64,000 nucleotides of DNA from Microbacterium sp. SORGH_AS_1204 (GTDB lineage Bacteria; Actinomycetota; Actinomycetes; Actinomycetales; Microbacteriaceae). The DNA is taken from positions 1,240,001 through 1,304,000 of the forward strand of contig NZ_JAUTBD010000001.1 in the NCBI RefSeq assembly GCF_030818935.1, read 5' to 3'. The notes below the pieces were generated by a model. The model had not been told where the DNA came from. It saw only the letters and a list, made by a program, of their open reading frames with translations, and made no database searches. The position numbers were made by a program, and so were the translations under genes. Below are positions 9,794-18,721 of the stretch, piece after piece (the first letter of the stretch is position 1; every line of letters begins with the position of its first letter).

Positions 9794-10555
9794 CTACCGC
9801 AGTGCGTCGAGCAGCGCCTCGACCGCGGCTTCGGGCCGATCGCGGTGCGGTGAGTGCCCGGCGTCCGCGACGACGCTCATGGTGACGGCGGGGTTCCGCA
9901 GCACCTCGGCAGCGAGCTCGCCCGTGAAGATCGAGTGCACCGCCGGGTCGGCGCCGATGACGTGGGTGGGCACCGTGAGCGCTGCGGCTTCGGCGCGGAC
10001 GTCCCACCTGGCGTTCTGAACGCTGGTCTGCTCGACCGCCCAACGGCTCGCGCGCCGGGTGGCCCGGGCCTTGAGCTCGACGTCGATCGGATGCCAGGTC
10101 GGGTGAGCCGCTCGCACCGCCGCCTCGCTCGGGTCGGCGAACGCCTGCTCCTGGCTCGTGCGCACGATCTCGCGATCTTCGTCGGAGAGCGCGATCGCCG
10201 GGTCGATCAGCACGAGCCGCCGCGTCCAGTGGGGCCGGTCGGCGGCCGCGACGGTCGCCGCGGCGCCTCCGAGCGAGTGCGCGACGACGGCGTCCCACGG
10301 AGCATCCGTCCCGGGGGTGGTGCTCGCGAGGTCGGCGGCGTACGCCGCGATCGAGTAGTCGAGGGCGCGCGGGGCGACCCCGTGCCCGCGCAGGTCGACG
10401 GCGACGGCCTGCCAGCCCGCGTCGGCCAGCGCCGTTGCGTACCGCCACATGAGCGCACCGTCGGATCCGAGGCCGTGAGCGAGCAGGGCTCGGGGGCCGC
10501 CAGGCGACCCCCACGTCAGAGAAGGAAGCGTCACGGGTGCGGGCATGGCATCCAT
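9794..10555 (-). CDS. Alpha/beta hydrolase
   Basis: A hydrolase-fold protein of about 253 residues. The nucleophile elbow is VAHSLGG (Ser), the oxyanion region is LLAHGLGSDG near the N-terminus, and the catalytic His lies in DAGHSPHRDRPE near the C-terminus. No substrate can be assigned. A GGAGGA ribosome site supports ATG 10555 (MDAMPAP...); ATG 10546 is nine bases downstream in the same frame. It is divergent from the next gene, with only about 60 bp between the starts. Confidence 0.82.
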   Translation of the reverse strand: MDAMPAPVTLPSLTWGSPGGPRALLAHGLGSDGALMWRYATALADAGWQAVAVDLRGHGVAPRALDYSIAAYAADLASTTPGTDAPWDAVVAHSLGGAAATVAAADRPHWTRRLVLIDPAIALSDEDREIVRTSQEQAFADPSEAAVRAAHPTWHPIDVELKARATRRASRWAVEQTSVQNARWDVRAEAAALTVPTHVIGADPAVHSIFTGELAAEVLRNPAVTMSVVADAGHSPHRDRPEAAVEALLDALR

Positions 10556-10618
10556 TCTTCCTCCGTCGAGCGGCGCGCAACGGACCCTCAGCGACGTATC
10601 CCCGCCAGAATGGATGCC

Positions 10619-11023
10619 ATGATCTCGACCGAGATGGCCCTGGCTCTGCGCGCGGCGGGACTGGTGTGGCATCCGCGTTCCGGCGACCGATTCCAGCTGG
10701 ACGAACCCGAGTTCGAGGCCGACGTCTTCACGGTGAGCGACATGACCGTCGAGCCGCGCGACTATCCCACCGGGCGCATTCTGGCCTTCAACGGCACGAC
10801 GGAGTGGGCGCTGGACTCCGTCGCCACCGAGGATGCGTTGTGGCTGCCGTCGGAGTCGCAGTTGCGCGAAATGCTGCGCGCGACGTTCCGGTCACTGCGC
10901 CGCTTGTCGGACACGTACGAGGTCGAGATCTCGATCGGTGGATCGACAATGGTCTTCGATCACCCCGCGCCGGCCGACGCGTACGCGCTCGCCGTGCTGG
11001 AGCTGCTGCGCCGCACGCATTGA
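10619..11023 (+). CDS. Conserved hypothetical protein (134 aa)
   Basis: A soluble protein of about 134 residues with no motif I can tie to a function. It has clear coding bias and a protein-like sequence (for example DVFTVSDMTVEPRDYPTGRI and GTTEWALDSVATEDALWLPSE). I believe similar proteins are common in Microbacteriaceae, where they sometimes carry unreliable names. ATG 10619 is chosen; ATG 10610 would add MDA. It ends just before the 92-bp repeat array. Confidence 0.7.
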   Translation: MISTEMALALRAAGLVWHPRSGDRFQLDEPEFEADVFTVSDMTVEPRDYPTGRILAFNGTTEWALDSVATEDALWLPSESQLREMLRATFRSLRRLSDTYEVEISIGGSTMVFDHPAPADAYALAVLELLRRTH

Positions 11024-11081
11024 CGCGCGCACCCTCGTGCGGCGTGACGCCGGGCTGAGCCGTCCGGGACGGGGCCCGCGC

Positions 11082-11424
11082 GTTCGGGGCGGATTCTGGC
11101 GTTTGGGGCGGGATTTTTGCGCCCCGATGTGCGGATCGCGCCCCAAACCCGTGTGCTCGGTAGGGGTTGCTGGGTTTGGGGCGGATTCTGGCGTTTGGGG
11201 CGGGTTTAGTGCGCCCCGATGTGCGGATCGCGCCCCGAACCGCTGTGCTCGGTAGGGGCTGCTGGGTTCGGGGCGGATTCTGGCGTTCGGGGCGGGATTC
11301 TTGCGCCCCGATGTGCGGATCGCGCCCCAAACCCGTGTCCTCGGTAGGGGCTGCTGGGTTTGGGGCGGATCCTGGCGTTCGGGGCGGGATTTTCGCGCCC
11401 CGATGTGCGGATCGCGCCCCGAAC
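11082..11424 (+). repeat. 92-bp tandem repeat, about 3.7 copies
   Basis: The array lies between two convergent genes. Successive copies start at about 11082, 11174, 11266 and 11358, exactly 92 bp apart. Each unit carries GGGGCGGATTCTGGCG, then TTGGGGCG or TCGGGGCG, then GCGCCCCGATGTGCGGATCG, CGCCCCAAAC or CGCCCCGAAC, and a CTCGGTAGGGGCTGCTGGG spacer. The GTTTGGGGCG and CGCCCCAAAC parts are inverted and could form hairpins. Units differ by a few bases, including paired T/C changes on the two arms. No convincing ORF runs through it. Confidence 0.9.
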
Positions 11425-11487
11425 AAGGGGGCCCATGTGCATCTCGGGCCCAAGGAGAGGGGATGCCGGGCCCACCGGCATCCGGGG

Positions 11488-12693
11488 TCAGGTGATGGTC
11501 TCGACGGGCTCGGTGTCGGGGATGGGGCTCGCGTCGCGGTGGCGGAGGTCGGGGAAGCCCCGCACGAAGACGGCCGAGACGATGAACCCGGCGACCGCGA
11601 ACCCGGCTGCGGCGATGTACGCGCCCGTCGGGCCGACGCCGTCGACGAGGAAGCCCGCGACGGCGGAGCCCGCCGCCGCGCCGATGAGCTGACCGGTGCC
11701 GATCCAACCGTAGGCCTCGGCCGTCTCGCTGAAGCGCACGCTCGCCGAGGTCATCGCGAACATGACGGCCAGGGCGGGCGCGATGCCGGCGCCCGCGACG
11801 AGAAGGGTCGCGCCCAGCCACCACGCGTTCAGCGACACGACCGTCAGCGACAGACCCAGTGCGACGATGGCGAAGCGGCGTGCCATCGCCCACGGACCGA
11901 TCGGGATGTGGCCGAACGACAGGCCGCCGGCGAGGCTGCCCACCGCGAAGACGGCGAGGATGAGGCCCGCCTCGAGTCCGCCGTGGTCGAACGTCGCCAC
12001 GACACCCGCTTCGACGGCCGCGCACGCGCCGATGAGGAGGAAGCCTGTGGCGGTGGCGAGGATGACGGGTGGCTTGGTCAGCACGCGCCCCAGCGCGCGG
12101 CGGCTGCGTGGGATGCGGACCCGGCCCACCTCGGGACTGAGGATGAACCACGCGCCACCGCCCAGCAGGATCAGCACCACCAGCAGCAGACCCGGCACGG
12201 TGCCCACCTGGGTCGCGACGAGCGTGATGACCACGGGCGCGAGCACCCAGATGATCTCTTGCAGCGAGGCGTCGAGCGAATAGAGCGGGGTGAGCTGCGT
12301 GGACGGCACCATCTTGGGGTAGATGGTGCGCACCGCCGACTGGATCGGGGGAGTCGAGAGGCCCGCGAGGAGGCCGAGCGCCATGTAGAGGGGGAGCGGC
12401 ATCTCGATGAGCGCGAGGGCCGCGATGGCGGCGGCGCACACGAGCAGCGTGACCGTGAGCACGCGCCGCATGCCCCAGATGCCCATCCAGCGACTGGTGA
12501 CCGGGCCGGCGATGGCCTGACCGATGCTGGTGGCCGCGAGCACCAGGCCCGCCGCGCCGTACGAACCGGTCACGTGTTCGATGTGCAGCAGGACGGCGAG
12601 GCTCGTCATGCCGTTGGGAAAGCGTGCCGTCAGCTGCGCGGCGATGATGCGCCCCACGCCAGGGGTTCGAAGGAGTACGCGGTAGCCGGCCAC
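11488..12693 (-). CDS. MFS transporter
   Basis: A 401-residue integral membrane protein with about 12 hydrophobic segments, in the major facilitator superfamily. The first cytoplasmic loop holds [14 protein letters not shown], a weak form of the MFS loop 2-3 motif. The sequence [31 protein letters not shown] resembles the AraJ-type or multidrug efflux subgroup found in actinobacteria. Substrate unknown. The start is GTG at 12693 ([12 protein letters not shown]). It is convergent with the upstream hypothetical gene across the 92-bp repeat, and divergent from nrdHIEF. Confidence 0.85.
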   Translation of the reverse strand: MAGYRVLLRTPGVGRIIAAQLTARFPNGMTSLAVLLHIEHVTGSYGAAGLVLAATSIGQAIAGPVTSRWMGIWGMRRVLTVTLLVCAAAIAALALIEMPLPLYMALGLLAGLSTPPIQSAVRTIYPKMVPSTQLTPLYSLDASLQEIIWVLAPVVITLVATQVGTVPGLLLVVLILLGGGAWFILSPEVGRVRIPRSRRALGRVLTKPPVILATATGFLLIGACAAVEAGVVATFDHGGLEAGLILAVFAVGSLAGGLSFGHIPIGPWAMARRFAIVALGLSLTVVSLNAWWLGATLLVAGAGIAPALAVMFAMTSASVRFSETAEAYGWIGTGQLIGAAAGSAVAGFLVDGVGPTGAYIAAAGFAVAGFIVSAVFVRGFPDLRHRDASPIPDTEPVETIT

Positions 12694-12826
12694 CGAACCA
12701 CGCTACCGCCCACCCCCGACACCCGCTTCGACCCCTCGGATGCCGGATGCCACGACACGCCGCGACACGCCGGTCGACGAAATCGACGCCCTGTGCGATG
12801 TCGGAACCCCCGTCTACCGTCCGAAC

Positions 12827-12923
12827 TGTGGACAACGACCGGCAGACGCTCCGACAACCGCGGAATCGCGCCTGTCAACACGACGCCGGAAGGGGGTCGA
12901 TCTGTGGATGAAATCGTGGACAA
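12827..12923 (+). promoter_or_regulatory. Cluster of three DnaA-box-like sites
   Basis: TGTGGACAA at 12827-12835 is the exact complement of the actinobacterial DnaA box TTGTCCACA. TGTGGATGA at 12903-12911 and CGTGGACAA at 12915-12923 each differ at one or two positions. All three point the same way, and the last two are 12 bp apart. DnaA control of ribonucleotide reductase genes is established in E. coli (nrdAB); extending it here is inference. Confidence 0.45.
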
Positions 12924-13002
12924 CCTGTGTTGTACATGGGGAGAGATGGTGGAAAATCACACTGATGTAACTACTACCCCTTGTGGTGCCTCCCGATGTC
13001 CG

Positions 13003-13018
13003 CACCCATATGTAGTAT
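13003..13018 (+). promoter_or_regulatory. Possible NrdR box
   Basis: CACCCATATGTAGTAT partly matches the NrdR consensus (ACACWATATATWGTGT) in its ATAT core and right arm. It sits about 62-77 bp upstream of nrdH, where NrdR sites are expected. A clear second box at the usual helical spacing was not found, so the call is tentative. Confidence 0.35.
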
Positions 13019-13079
13019 TGAGGTCCCGGCGAGCCCTGCCCGCCCGGATGACGAATTTCCAGGGGAGAGAGAGAACGAC

Positions 13080-13313
13080 ATGGCGATCACGGTCTACACC
13101 AAGCCGTCCTGCGTCCAGTGCACCGCGACCTACCGCGCACTCGACTCGAAGGGTATCGAGTACAACGTGCTCGACCTGTCCGAAGACCCGTCGGCGCTCG
13201 AGCAGGTCAAGTCGCTCGGATACCTGCAGGCACCCGTCGTCATCACCGACGAAGACCACTGGTCGGGCTTCCGTCCCGACAAGATCGACGAGCTCGCGTC
13301 GCGTCTCGCCTGA
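13080..13313 (+). CDS. nrdH: Glutaredoxin-like protein NrdH
   Basis: A 77-residue redoxin that supplies electrons to class Ib ribonucleotide reductase. The active-site motif is CVQC at residues 11-14 ([14 protein letters not shown]), and the C-terminal half has [11 protein letters not shown], a typical NrdH ending that favours thioredoxin reductase over glutathione. ATG 13080 follows a GGGGAGAGAGAG ribosome site. First gene of nrdHIEF. Confidence 0.96.
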   Translation: MAITVYTKPSCVQCTATYRALDSKGIEYNVLDLSEDPSALEQVKSLGYLQAPVVITDEDHWSGFRPDKIDELASRLA

Positions 13314-13341
13314 TCCCGCGACAGGCTCTCAGACCCCCGTC

Positions 13342-13782
13342 ATGAGCGCTGTCATGTCGGCGACCCAGGCTCCGCTGCTGGTCTACTTCTCGAGCGTGTC
13401 GGGAAACACCGCGCGTTTCATCGAGAAACTCGGCAAGCGGGCCGTGCGCATTCCGCTGTTGCCGACAGACCCGCCCCTCGAGGTCGACGAACCCTTCGTC
13501 CTGGTCACCCCCACCTACGGTGGGGGTGCCGGTCGGGGCGTCGAGAAGGGCGCGGTCCCCAAGCAAGTCATCCGGTTCCTCAACGAGGAGCGGAACCGAC
13601 GCAACATCCGCGGAGTGATCTCCGCAGGAAACACGAACTTCGGCGAGGCGTTCTGCCTCGCCGGCGACATCGTCGCGCGCAAGTGCGCGGTGCCGCACCT
13701 GTACAGGCTGGAAGTTTTCGGGACCCCCGACGATGTCGAACGGGTCAACGAGGGATTGGAACGATGGTGGAAGTTGAGCTGA
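13342..13782 (+). CDS. nrdI: Flavodoxin-like protein NrdI
   Basis: A flavodoxin-fold protein of about 146 residues that helps assemble the dimanganese-tyrosyl radical cofactor of NrdF. Visible FMN-binding features are [19 protein letters not shown] near the start, [11 protein letters not shown] in the middle, and [19 protein letters not shown] near the C-terminus. The start is ATG 13342 or ATG 13354, neither with a strong ribosome site. The 3' end overlaps nrdE by 19 bp. Confidence 0.95.
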   Translation: MSAVMSATQAPLLVYFSSVSGNTARFIEKLGKRAVRIPLLPTDPPLEVDEPFVLVTPTYGGGAGRGVEKGAVPKQVIRFLNEERNRRNIRGVISAGNTNFGEAFCLAGDIVARKCAVPHLYRLEVFGTPDDVERVNEGLERWWKLS

Positions 13783-15920
13783 CCGACGTGGACTTCAAGA
13801 CCGAAGCGCGCTTCGAGGGACTGGACTACCACGCCCTCAACGCGATGCTGAACCTCTACGACGCCGAGGGCAAGATCCAGTTCGACGCCGACAAGCGCGC
13901 GGCGCGGGAGTACTTCCTGCAGCACGTCAACCAGAACACGGTCTTCTTCCACTCGCTCAAGGAGCGCCTCGACTACCTCGTCGAGAAGGAGTACTACGAG
14001 CCCACCGTGCTCGCGAAGTACTCGATGGAGTTCATCCAGGAGCTCAACGACCGCGCCTATGGCGCGAAGTTCCGCTTCGAGACCTTCCTCGGCGCGTTCA
14101 AGTACTACACGAGCTACACGCTGAAGACCTTCGACGGAAAGCGCTACCTCGAGCGCTTCGAGGACCGCGTCGTCATGACCGCCCTCGCCCTCGCCGACGG
14201 CGACCAGCGTCTCGCGGTGCAGCTCGTCGACGAGATCATCTCGGGCCGCTTCCAGCCCGCGACCCCGACGTTCCTCAACGCCGGCAAGGCGCAGCGCGGG
14301 GAGCTCGTGTCGTGCTTCCTGCTGCGCATCGAAGACAACATGGAGTCGATCGCCCGCGGCATCAACTCCGCGCTGCAGCTGTCGAAGCGCGGCGGCGGCG
14401 TCGCCCTGCTGCTGTCGAACATCCGCGAGTCGGGTGCGCCGATCAAGCAGATCGAGAACCAGTCGTCGGGCATCATCCCCGTGATGAAGCTGCTCGAAGA
14501 CAGCTTCAGCTACGCCAACCAGCTCGGTGCACGTCAGGGCGCCGGGGCGGTGTACCTCAACGCGCACCACCCCGACATCCTGCGCTTCCTCGACACCAAG
14601 CGCGAGAACGCCGACGAGAAGATCCGCATCAAGACGCTGTCGCTGGGTGTCGTCATCCCCGACGTCACGTTCGAGCTCGCCAAGAACGGCGAAGACATGT
14701 ACCTCTTCTCGCCGTACGACGTCGAGAAGGTCTACAAGAAGCCGTTCGGCGACATCTCGGTCACCGAGAAGTACCGCGAGATGGTCGACGACCCGCGCAT
14801 CAAGAAGACGAAGATCAACGCGCGCGAGTTCTTCCAGACCCTCGCCGAGATCCAGTTCGAGTCGGGCTACCCGTACATCATGTTCGAAGACACGGTGAAC
14901 AAGGCGAACCCCATCGCCGGCCGCATCAACATGTCGAACCTGTGCTCGGAGATCCTGCAGGTCAACACGCCTACGACCTACAACGAAGACCTGTCCTACG
15001 CCGAGATCGGCAAAGACATCTCGTGCAACCTCGGCTCGATGAACATCGCCCTGGCGATGGACGGCGGCGACCTCGGCCTCACGGTCGAGACGGCAATCCG
15101 CGCCCTCACCGCGGTCAGCGACCAGAGCCACATCGCCTCGGTGCGCTCCATCGAAGACGGCAACGACCGCTCGCACGCCATCGGCCTCGGCCAGATGAAC
15201 CTGCACGGCTACCTCGCTCGCGAGCACGTGTACTACGGCTCCGAAGAGGGCATCGACTTCACGAACATCTACTTCTACACGGTGCTGTTCCACGCGCTGC
15301 GGGCCTCCAACCGCCTCGCGATCGAGCGCGGCACCTCGTTCGACGGGTTCGAGAACTCGACCTACGCGTCGGGGGAGTTCTTCGACAAGTACACCGAGCA
15401 GGTGTGGGCACCCGAGACCGAGAAGACGAAGCAGCTGTTCGCCGGCATCCAGATCCCCACGCAGGACGACTGGCGTGAACTGAAGGCGTCGGTGCAGGCT
15501 CACGGCATCTACAACCAGAACCTGCAGGCGGTGCCCCCGACCGGCTCGATCTCCTACATCAACAACTCGACGAGCTCGATCCACCCGATCGCGTCGAAGA
15601 TCGAGATCCGCAAGGAAGGCAAGCTCGGTCGCGTCTACTACCCGGCGCCGTTCATGACGAACGAGAACCTGGAGTACTACCAGGACGCCTACGAGATCGG
15701 CTACGAGAAGGTCATCGACACCTACGCCGCCGCCACGCAGCACGTCGACCAGGGCCTGTCGCTGACGCTCTTCTTCAAAGACACCGTCACCACGCGCGAC
15801 ATCAACAAGGCGCAGATCTACGCGTGGCGCAAGGGCATCAAGACCATCTACTACATCCGCCTCCGTCAGCTGGCGCTCGAGGGCACCGACATGACCGAGT
15901 GCGTCTCGTGCATGCTCTGA
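13764..15920 (+). CDS. nrdE: Ribonucleoside-diphosphate reductase class Ib, alpha subunit NrdE
   Basis: The 718-residue catalytic subunit that reduces ribonucleoside diphosphates to deoxyribonucleotides. Visible motifs are ELVSCFLL with the first substrate-reducing Cys (about residue 184), NLCSEI with the thiyl-radical region (about 392), PPTGSISYI, and the C-terminal redox pair CVSC at 713-716, which NrdH reduces. Length fits class Ib (about 700-720). ATG 13764 is used; it overlaps nrdI and follows an AGGGA-type site. A long antisense ORF across this gene is a codon-bias shadow. Confidence 0.97.
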   Translation: MVEVELTDVDFKTEARFEGLDYHALNAMLNLYDAEGKIQFDADKRAAREYFLQHVNQNTVFFHSLKERLDYLVEKEYYEPTVLAKYSMEFIQELNDRAYGAKFRFETFLGAFKYYTSYTLKTFDGKRYLERFEDRVVMTALALADGDQRLAVQLVDEIISGRFQPATPTFLNAGKAQRGELVSCFLLRIEDNMESIARGINSALQLSKRGGGVALLLSNIRESGAPIKQIENQSSGIIPVMKLLEDSFSYANQLGARQGAGAVYLNAHHPDILRFLDTKRENADEKIRIKTLSLGVVIPDVTFELAKNGEDMYLFSPYDVEKVYKKPFGDISVTEKYREMVDDPRIKKTKINAREFFQTLAEIQFESGYPYIMFEDTVNKANPIAGRINMSNLCSEILQVNTPTTYNEDLSYAEIGKDISCNLGSMNIALAMDGGDLGLTVETAIRALTAVSDQSHIASVRSIEDGNDRSHAIGLGQMNLHGYLAREHVYYGSEEGIDFTNIYFYTVLFHALRASNRLAIERGTSFDGFENSTYASGEFFDKYTEQVWAPETEKTKQLFAGIQIPTQDDWRELKASVQAHGIYNQNLQAVPPTGSISYINNSTSSIHPIASKIEIRKEGKLGRVYYPAPFMTNENLEYYQDAYEIGYEKVIDTYAAATQHVDQGLSLTLFFKDTVTTRDINKAQIYAWRKGIKTIYYIRLRQLALEGTDMTECVSCML

Positions 15921-16943
<1,023 letters not shown>

Positions 16944-17070
16944 GCGTCAATAAGACGTCCTCGAAGCTGGCCGATCGATACGACGAAGGTGGCCAGCCAT
17001 TTCGAACGTGGCTTAATCCGACCCATCGGGAAGCCCGCTGACGACGGAACGAAGACGCATGGGCGAGCGA

Positions 17071-17109
17071 CCCCGCTGAGCCGACCACCGAGTGACCGGC
17101 TCAGCGGGG
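17071..17109. terminator. Hairpin terminator of nrdHIEF
   Basis: CCCCGCTGAGCCG at 17071-17083 and its exact complement CGGCTCAGCGGGG at 17097-17109 flank a 13-base loop. There is no T tract, as is common in high-GC actinobacteria. It is the first strong hairpin after nrdF. Confidence 0.7.
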
Positions 17110-17110
17110 T

Positions 17111-17173
17111 ACGAGCCACCACGTCAACGTGCTCGCGGAACTCCTCCGGGTACGGATCGGGCGGGATGGCATC
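17111..17173 (-). mobile_element. Possible remnant of an IS3-type transposase OrfA N-terminus
   Basis: One minus-strand frame reads DAIPPDPYPEEFREHVDVVAR, reminiscent of the PYPxEFRxxVVxVAR start of actinobacterial IS3-family OrfA proteins. The similarity stops exactly at the nrd terminator hairpin. Only about 21 residues are involved, so chance is possible. Confidence 0.25.
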
Positions 17174-17368
17174 CTCCCCGCCAGCGACTCTTGACAGTGA
17201 CGGTCAGTTGTCGCCCGCTCGTGCCTCACACCGCATTGGCCCCTCGTGCTGAACGTGAGGCGTTCCGCACGGTCTTCCTCGGCTGTCTGCGCAAACGCGC
17301 TTCCGTAGAAGAGCGGGCGCTCGGCACGAGTTACCGCACCCGCCCCACGATGACCGCGCGGCTGTCCT

Positions 17369-18535
17369 TCAGTCTCGGATGAGGCGGCGGGCGACGTCGA
17401 CGAATCGACGGAGCCCCTCCTCGAGGTGCGCATCGTCCGAGGCGAATGAGAGACGGACGTGTCCCTCGCCCGACGGGCCGTACTCCGACCCGGCGCGCAG
17501 CAGGACACCCCCGTCGGCGAGACGTTGCACGAGCGTCTGCGAATCGACGTCGGTGTGCACCCGCGGGAAGGCGTAGAACGCGCCCGCGGGGCGGGCCAGG
17601 TCGATGCCCGGGATGCCATCGAGATGGTCGACGACGAGGTCGCGGCGGCGCTGGTATGTATCGCGCATCCGCACGAGTTCGCCGGGAGGAGTCCGGAGCG
17701 CGACCAGGCCGGCATCCTGGACGAACGTGGTGAGGGCCCCGTTCAGGGTGCGGTGCACCAGATTGATACGCGCGGCGTGCTCCTCGTTCGCGACGACGTA
17801 GCCCAGGCGCCACCCGGTCATCGCGTACGACTTCGAGAAGGTGCCGACGAGGACGACCTGATCGCGGATGCCGGGGAGTGCGGCGGCGGAGAGGAAGTCG
17901 GCGCCGTCGAAGACGATGTCGCAATACGCCTCGTCGGACACGAGGACCAGCGACGGGTGCGCGGCCACGATCGCGGCGATCTCAGCCAGCTCCGCCGCGG
18001 TGTGGACGGCACCGGTGGGGTTCGCCGGATTGCACAGCACGAGCATGCGCGCGTCAGCGGCGAGGGCGCGCAGGCCGACGAGGTCGATGCGACCGGCGGG
18101 GGTGGGGGCGAGCCACACCTGTTCCGCGCCGATCATGGCCAGGTGATCGGTGTAGAGCGAGTAGGTCGGCTCGGGCACGATCACGCGGTCGCCCGGACGG
18201 AGCAGGGCGAGCATGGTCGCTGCCAGCCCCGCGCTGCCCCCGTGCGTCGTGACCACCTCTGCGGCGCTGGTCGGCCGGCCGGTGCCGCTGGTGATGTGCT
18301 CGGCGAGGGCGCTGCGCAGCGCGGGCGCTCCGGTCAGGGCTTCGTAGCGGGTGCGTCCGGCGCGCAGCGCGGTGACCGCGGCGGTGGTTATGGCGGGGGA
18401 GGTGTCGGCGTCGGGTTCACCCATCGCCAAGGAGATCGCACCCGCCGGCGTCGCACCCAGCCCGGCGGGGCGGCGGGAGGCGGCCATGATGCGGTCGGTG
18501 ACGGTGGGTGAGGACGTGAGGACGGGGGAGAGCAA
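17369..18535 (-). CDS. PLP-dependent aminotransferase class I/II
   Basis: A fold-type I aminotransferase of about 388 residues. The PLP-binding Lys is in GTFSKSYAMTGWRLGY, the cofactor-binding CNPANPTG precedes it, and the substrate-carboxylate Arg lies in HVRLSFA near the C-terminus. The substrate is not predictable, though aspartate- or aromatic-type enzymes look like this. TTG 18535 has an AGGAG site five bases upstream; GTG 18541 would overlap the stop of the small upstream gene (GTGA). As last gene of the 5-oxoproline operon, it may handle glutamate or another amino acid produced there. Confidence 0.88.
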   Translation of the reverse strand: MLSPVLTSSPTVTDRIMAASRRPAGLGATPAGAISLAMGEPDADTSPAITTAAVTALRAGRTRYEALTGAPALRSALAEHITSGTGRPTSAAEVVTTHGGSAGLAATMLALLRPGDRVIVPEPTYSLYTDHLAMIGAEQVWLAPTPAGRIDLVGLRALAADARMLVLCNPANPTGAVHTAAELAEIAAIVAAHPSLVLVSDEAYCDIVFDGADFLSAAALPGIRDQVVLVGTFSKSYAMTGWRLGYVVANEEHAARINLVHRTLNGALTTFVQDAGLVALRTPPGELVRMRDTYQRRRDLVVDHLDGIPGIDLARPAGAFYAFPRVHTDVDSQTLVQRLADGGVLLRAGSEYGPSGEGHVRLSFASDDAHLEEGLRRFVDVARRLIRD

Positions 18536-18537
18536 TG

Positions 18538-18663
18538 TCACTCCTGGGGGGAGAAGGTGTCGTCGTGTCGGGGCACGACGAGGGGCAGGGCATGGGTCTG
18601 GCAGGCGGGGGTGGCCGTGAGGCCGCACACCCAGCAGAACGAGCGGGCGGAGGGCGATGTCAT
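18538..18663 (-). CDS. Small Cys-containing protein (41 aa) in pxp operon
   Basis: A 41-residue ORF not matched to any family I know. Support: a GAGGA ribosome site spaced correctly before ATG 18663, strong G/C third-position bias, and a stop overlapping the GTG of the aminotransferase. The sequence contains FCWVCG, then ACQTH, so three Cys and a nearby His could form a small metal site. It lies 58 bp after the MHS transporter gene on the same strand. Confidence 0.55.
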   Translation of the reverse strand: MTSPSARSFCWVCGLTATPACQTHALPLVVPRHDDTFSPQE

Positions 18664-18721
18664 CAGGAGTCCTCGATGCGGTTCTAGGGGGCGGAGGCCG
18701 CTTCCGACCTCCGCCCACCGG

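Larger units (their letters stand above)
12694..13079. promoter_or_regulatory. Divergent intergenic region upstream of nrdHIEF
   Basis: These 386 bp separate the MFS gene from nrdH and contain no convincing gene. The right half is AT-richer than its surroundings. It holds three DnaA-box-like sequences (12827-12923), a possible NrdR box (13003-13018) overlapping a TATGTAGTAT stretch that may serve as a -10 region, and the GGGGAGAGAGAG ribosome site for nrdH. Confidence 0.6.
16944..17368. other. Intergenic region after nrdF
   Basis: These 425 bp lie between convergent nrdF and an aminotransferase gene. They contain a 13-bp inverted repeat (17071-17109), a short stretch whose reverse translation resembles a transposase N-terminus (17111-17173), and no intact gene. 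Codon bias is weak across the rest. It looks like degraded sequence. Confidence 0.5.

Noticed and set aside
11082..11424. CRISPR array
   Set aside because: Repeats are directly adjacent 92-bp units without unique spacers, and no cas genes are nearby.
11167..13782. 871-codon plus-strand ORF running from the 92-bp repeat into nrdI
   Set aside because: Only the last part (NrdI from 13342) is protein-like; the rest is antisense to the MFS gene or lies in repeats and regulatory DNA.
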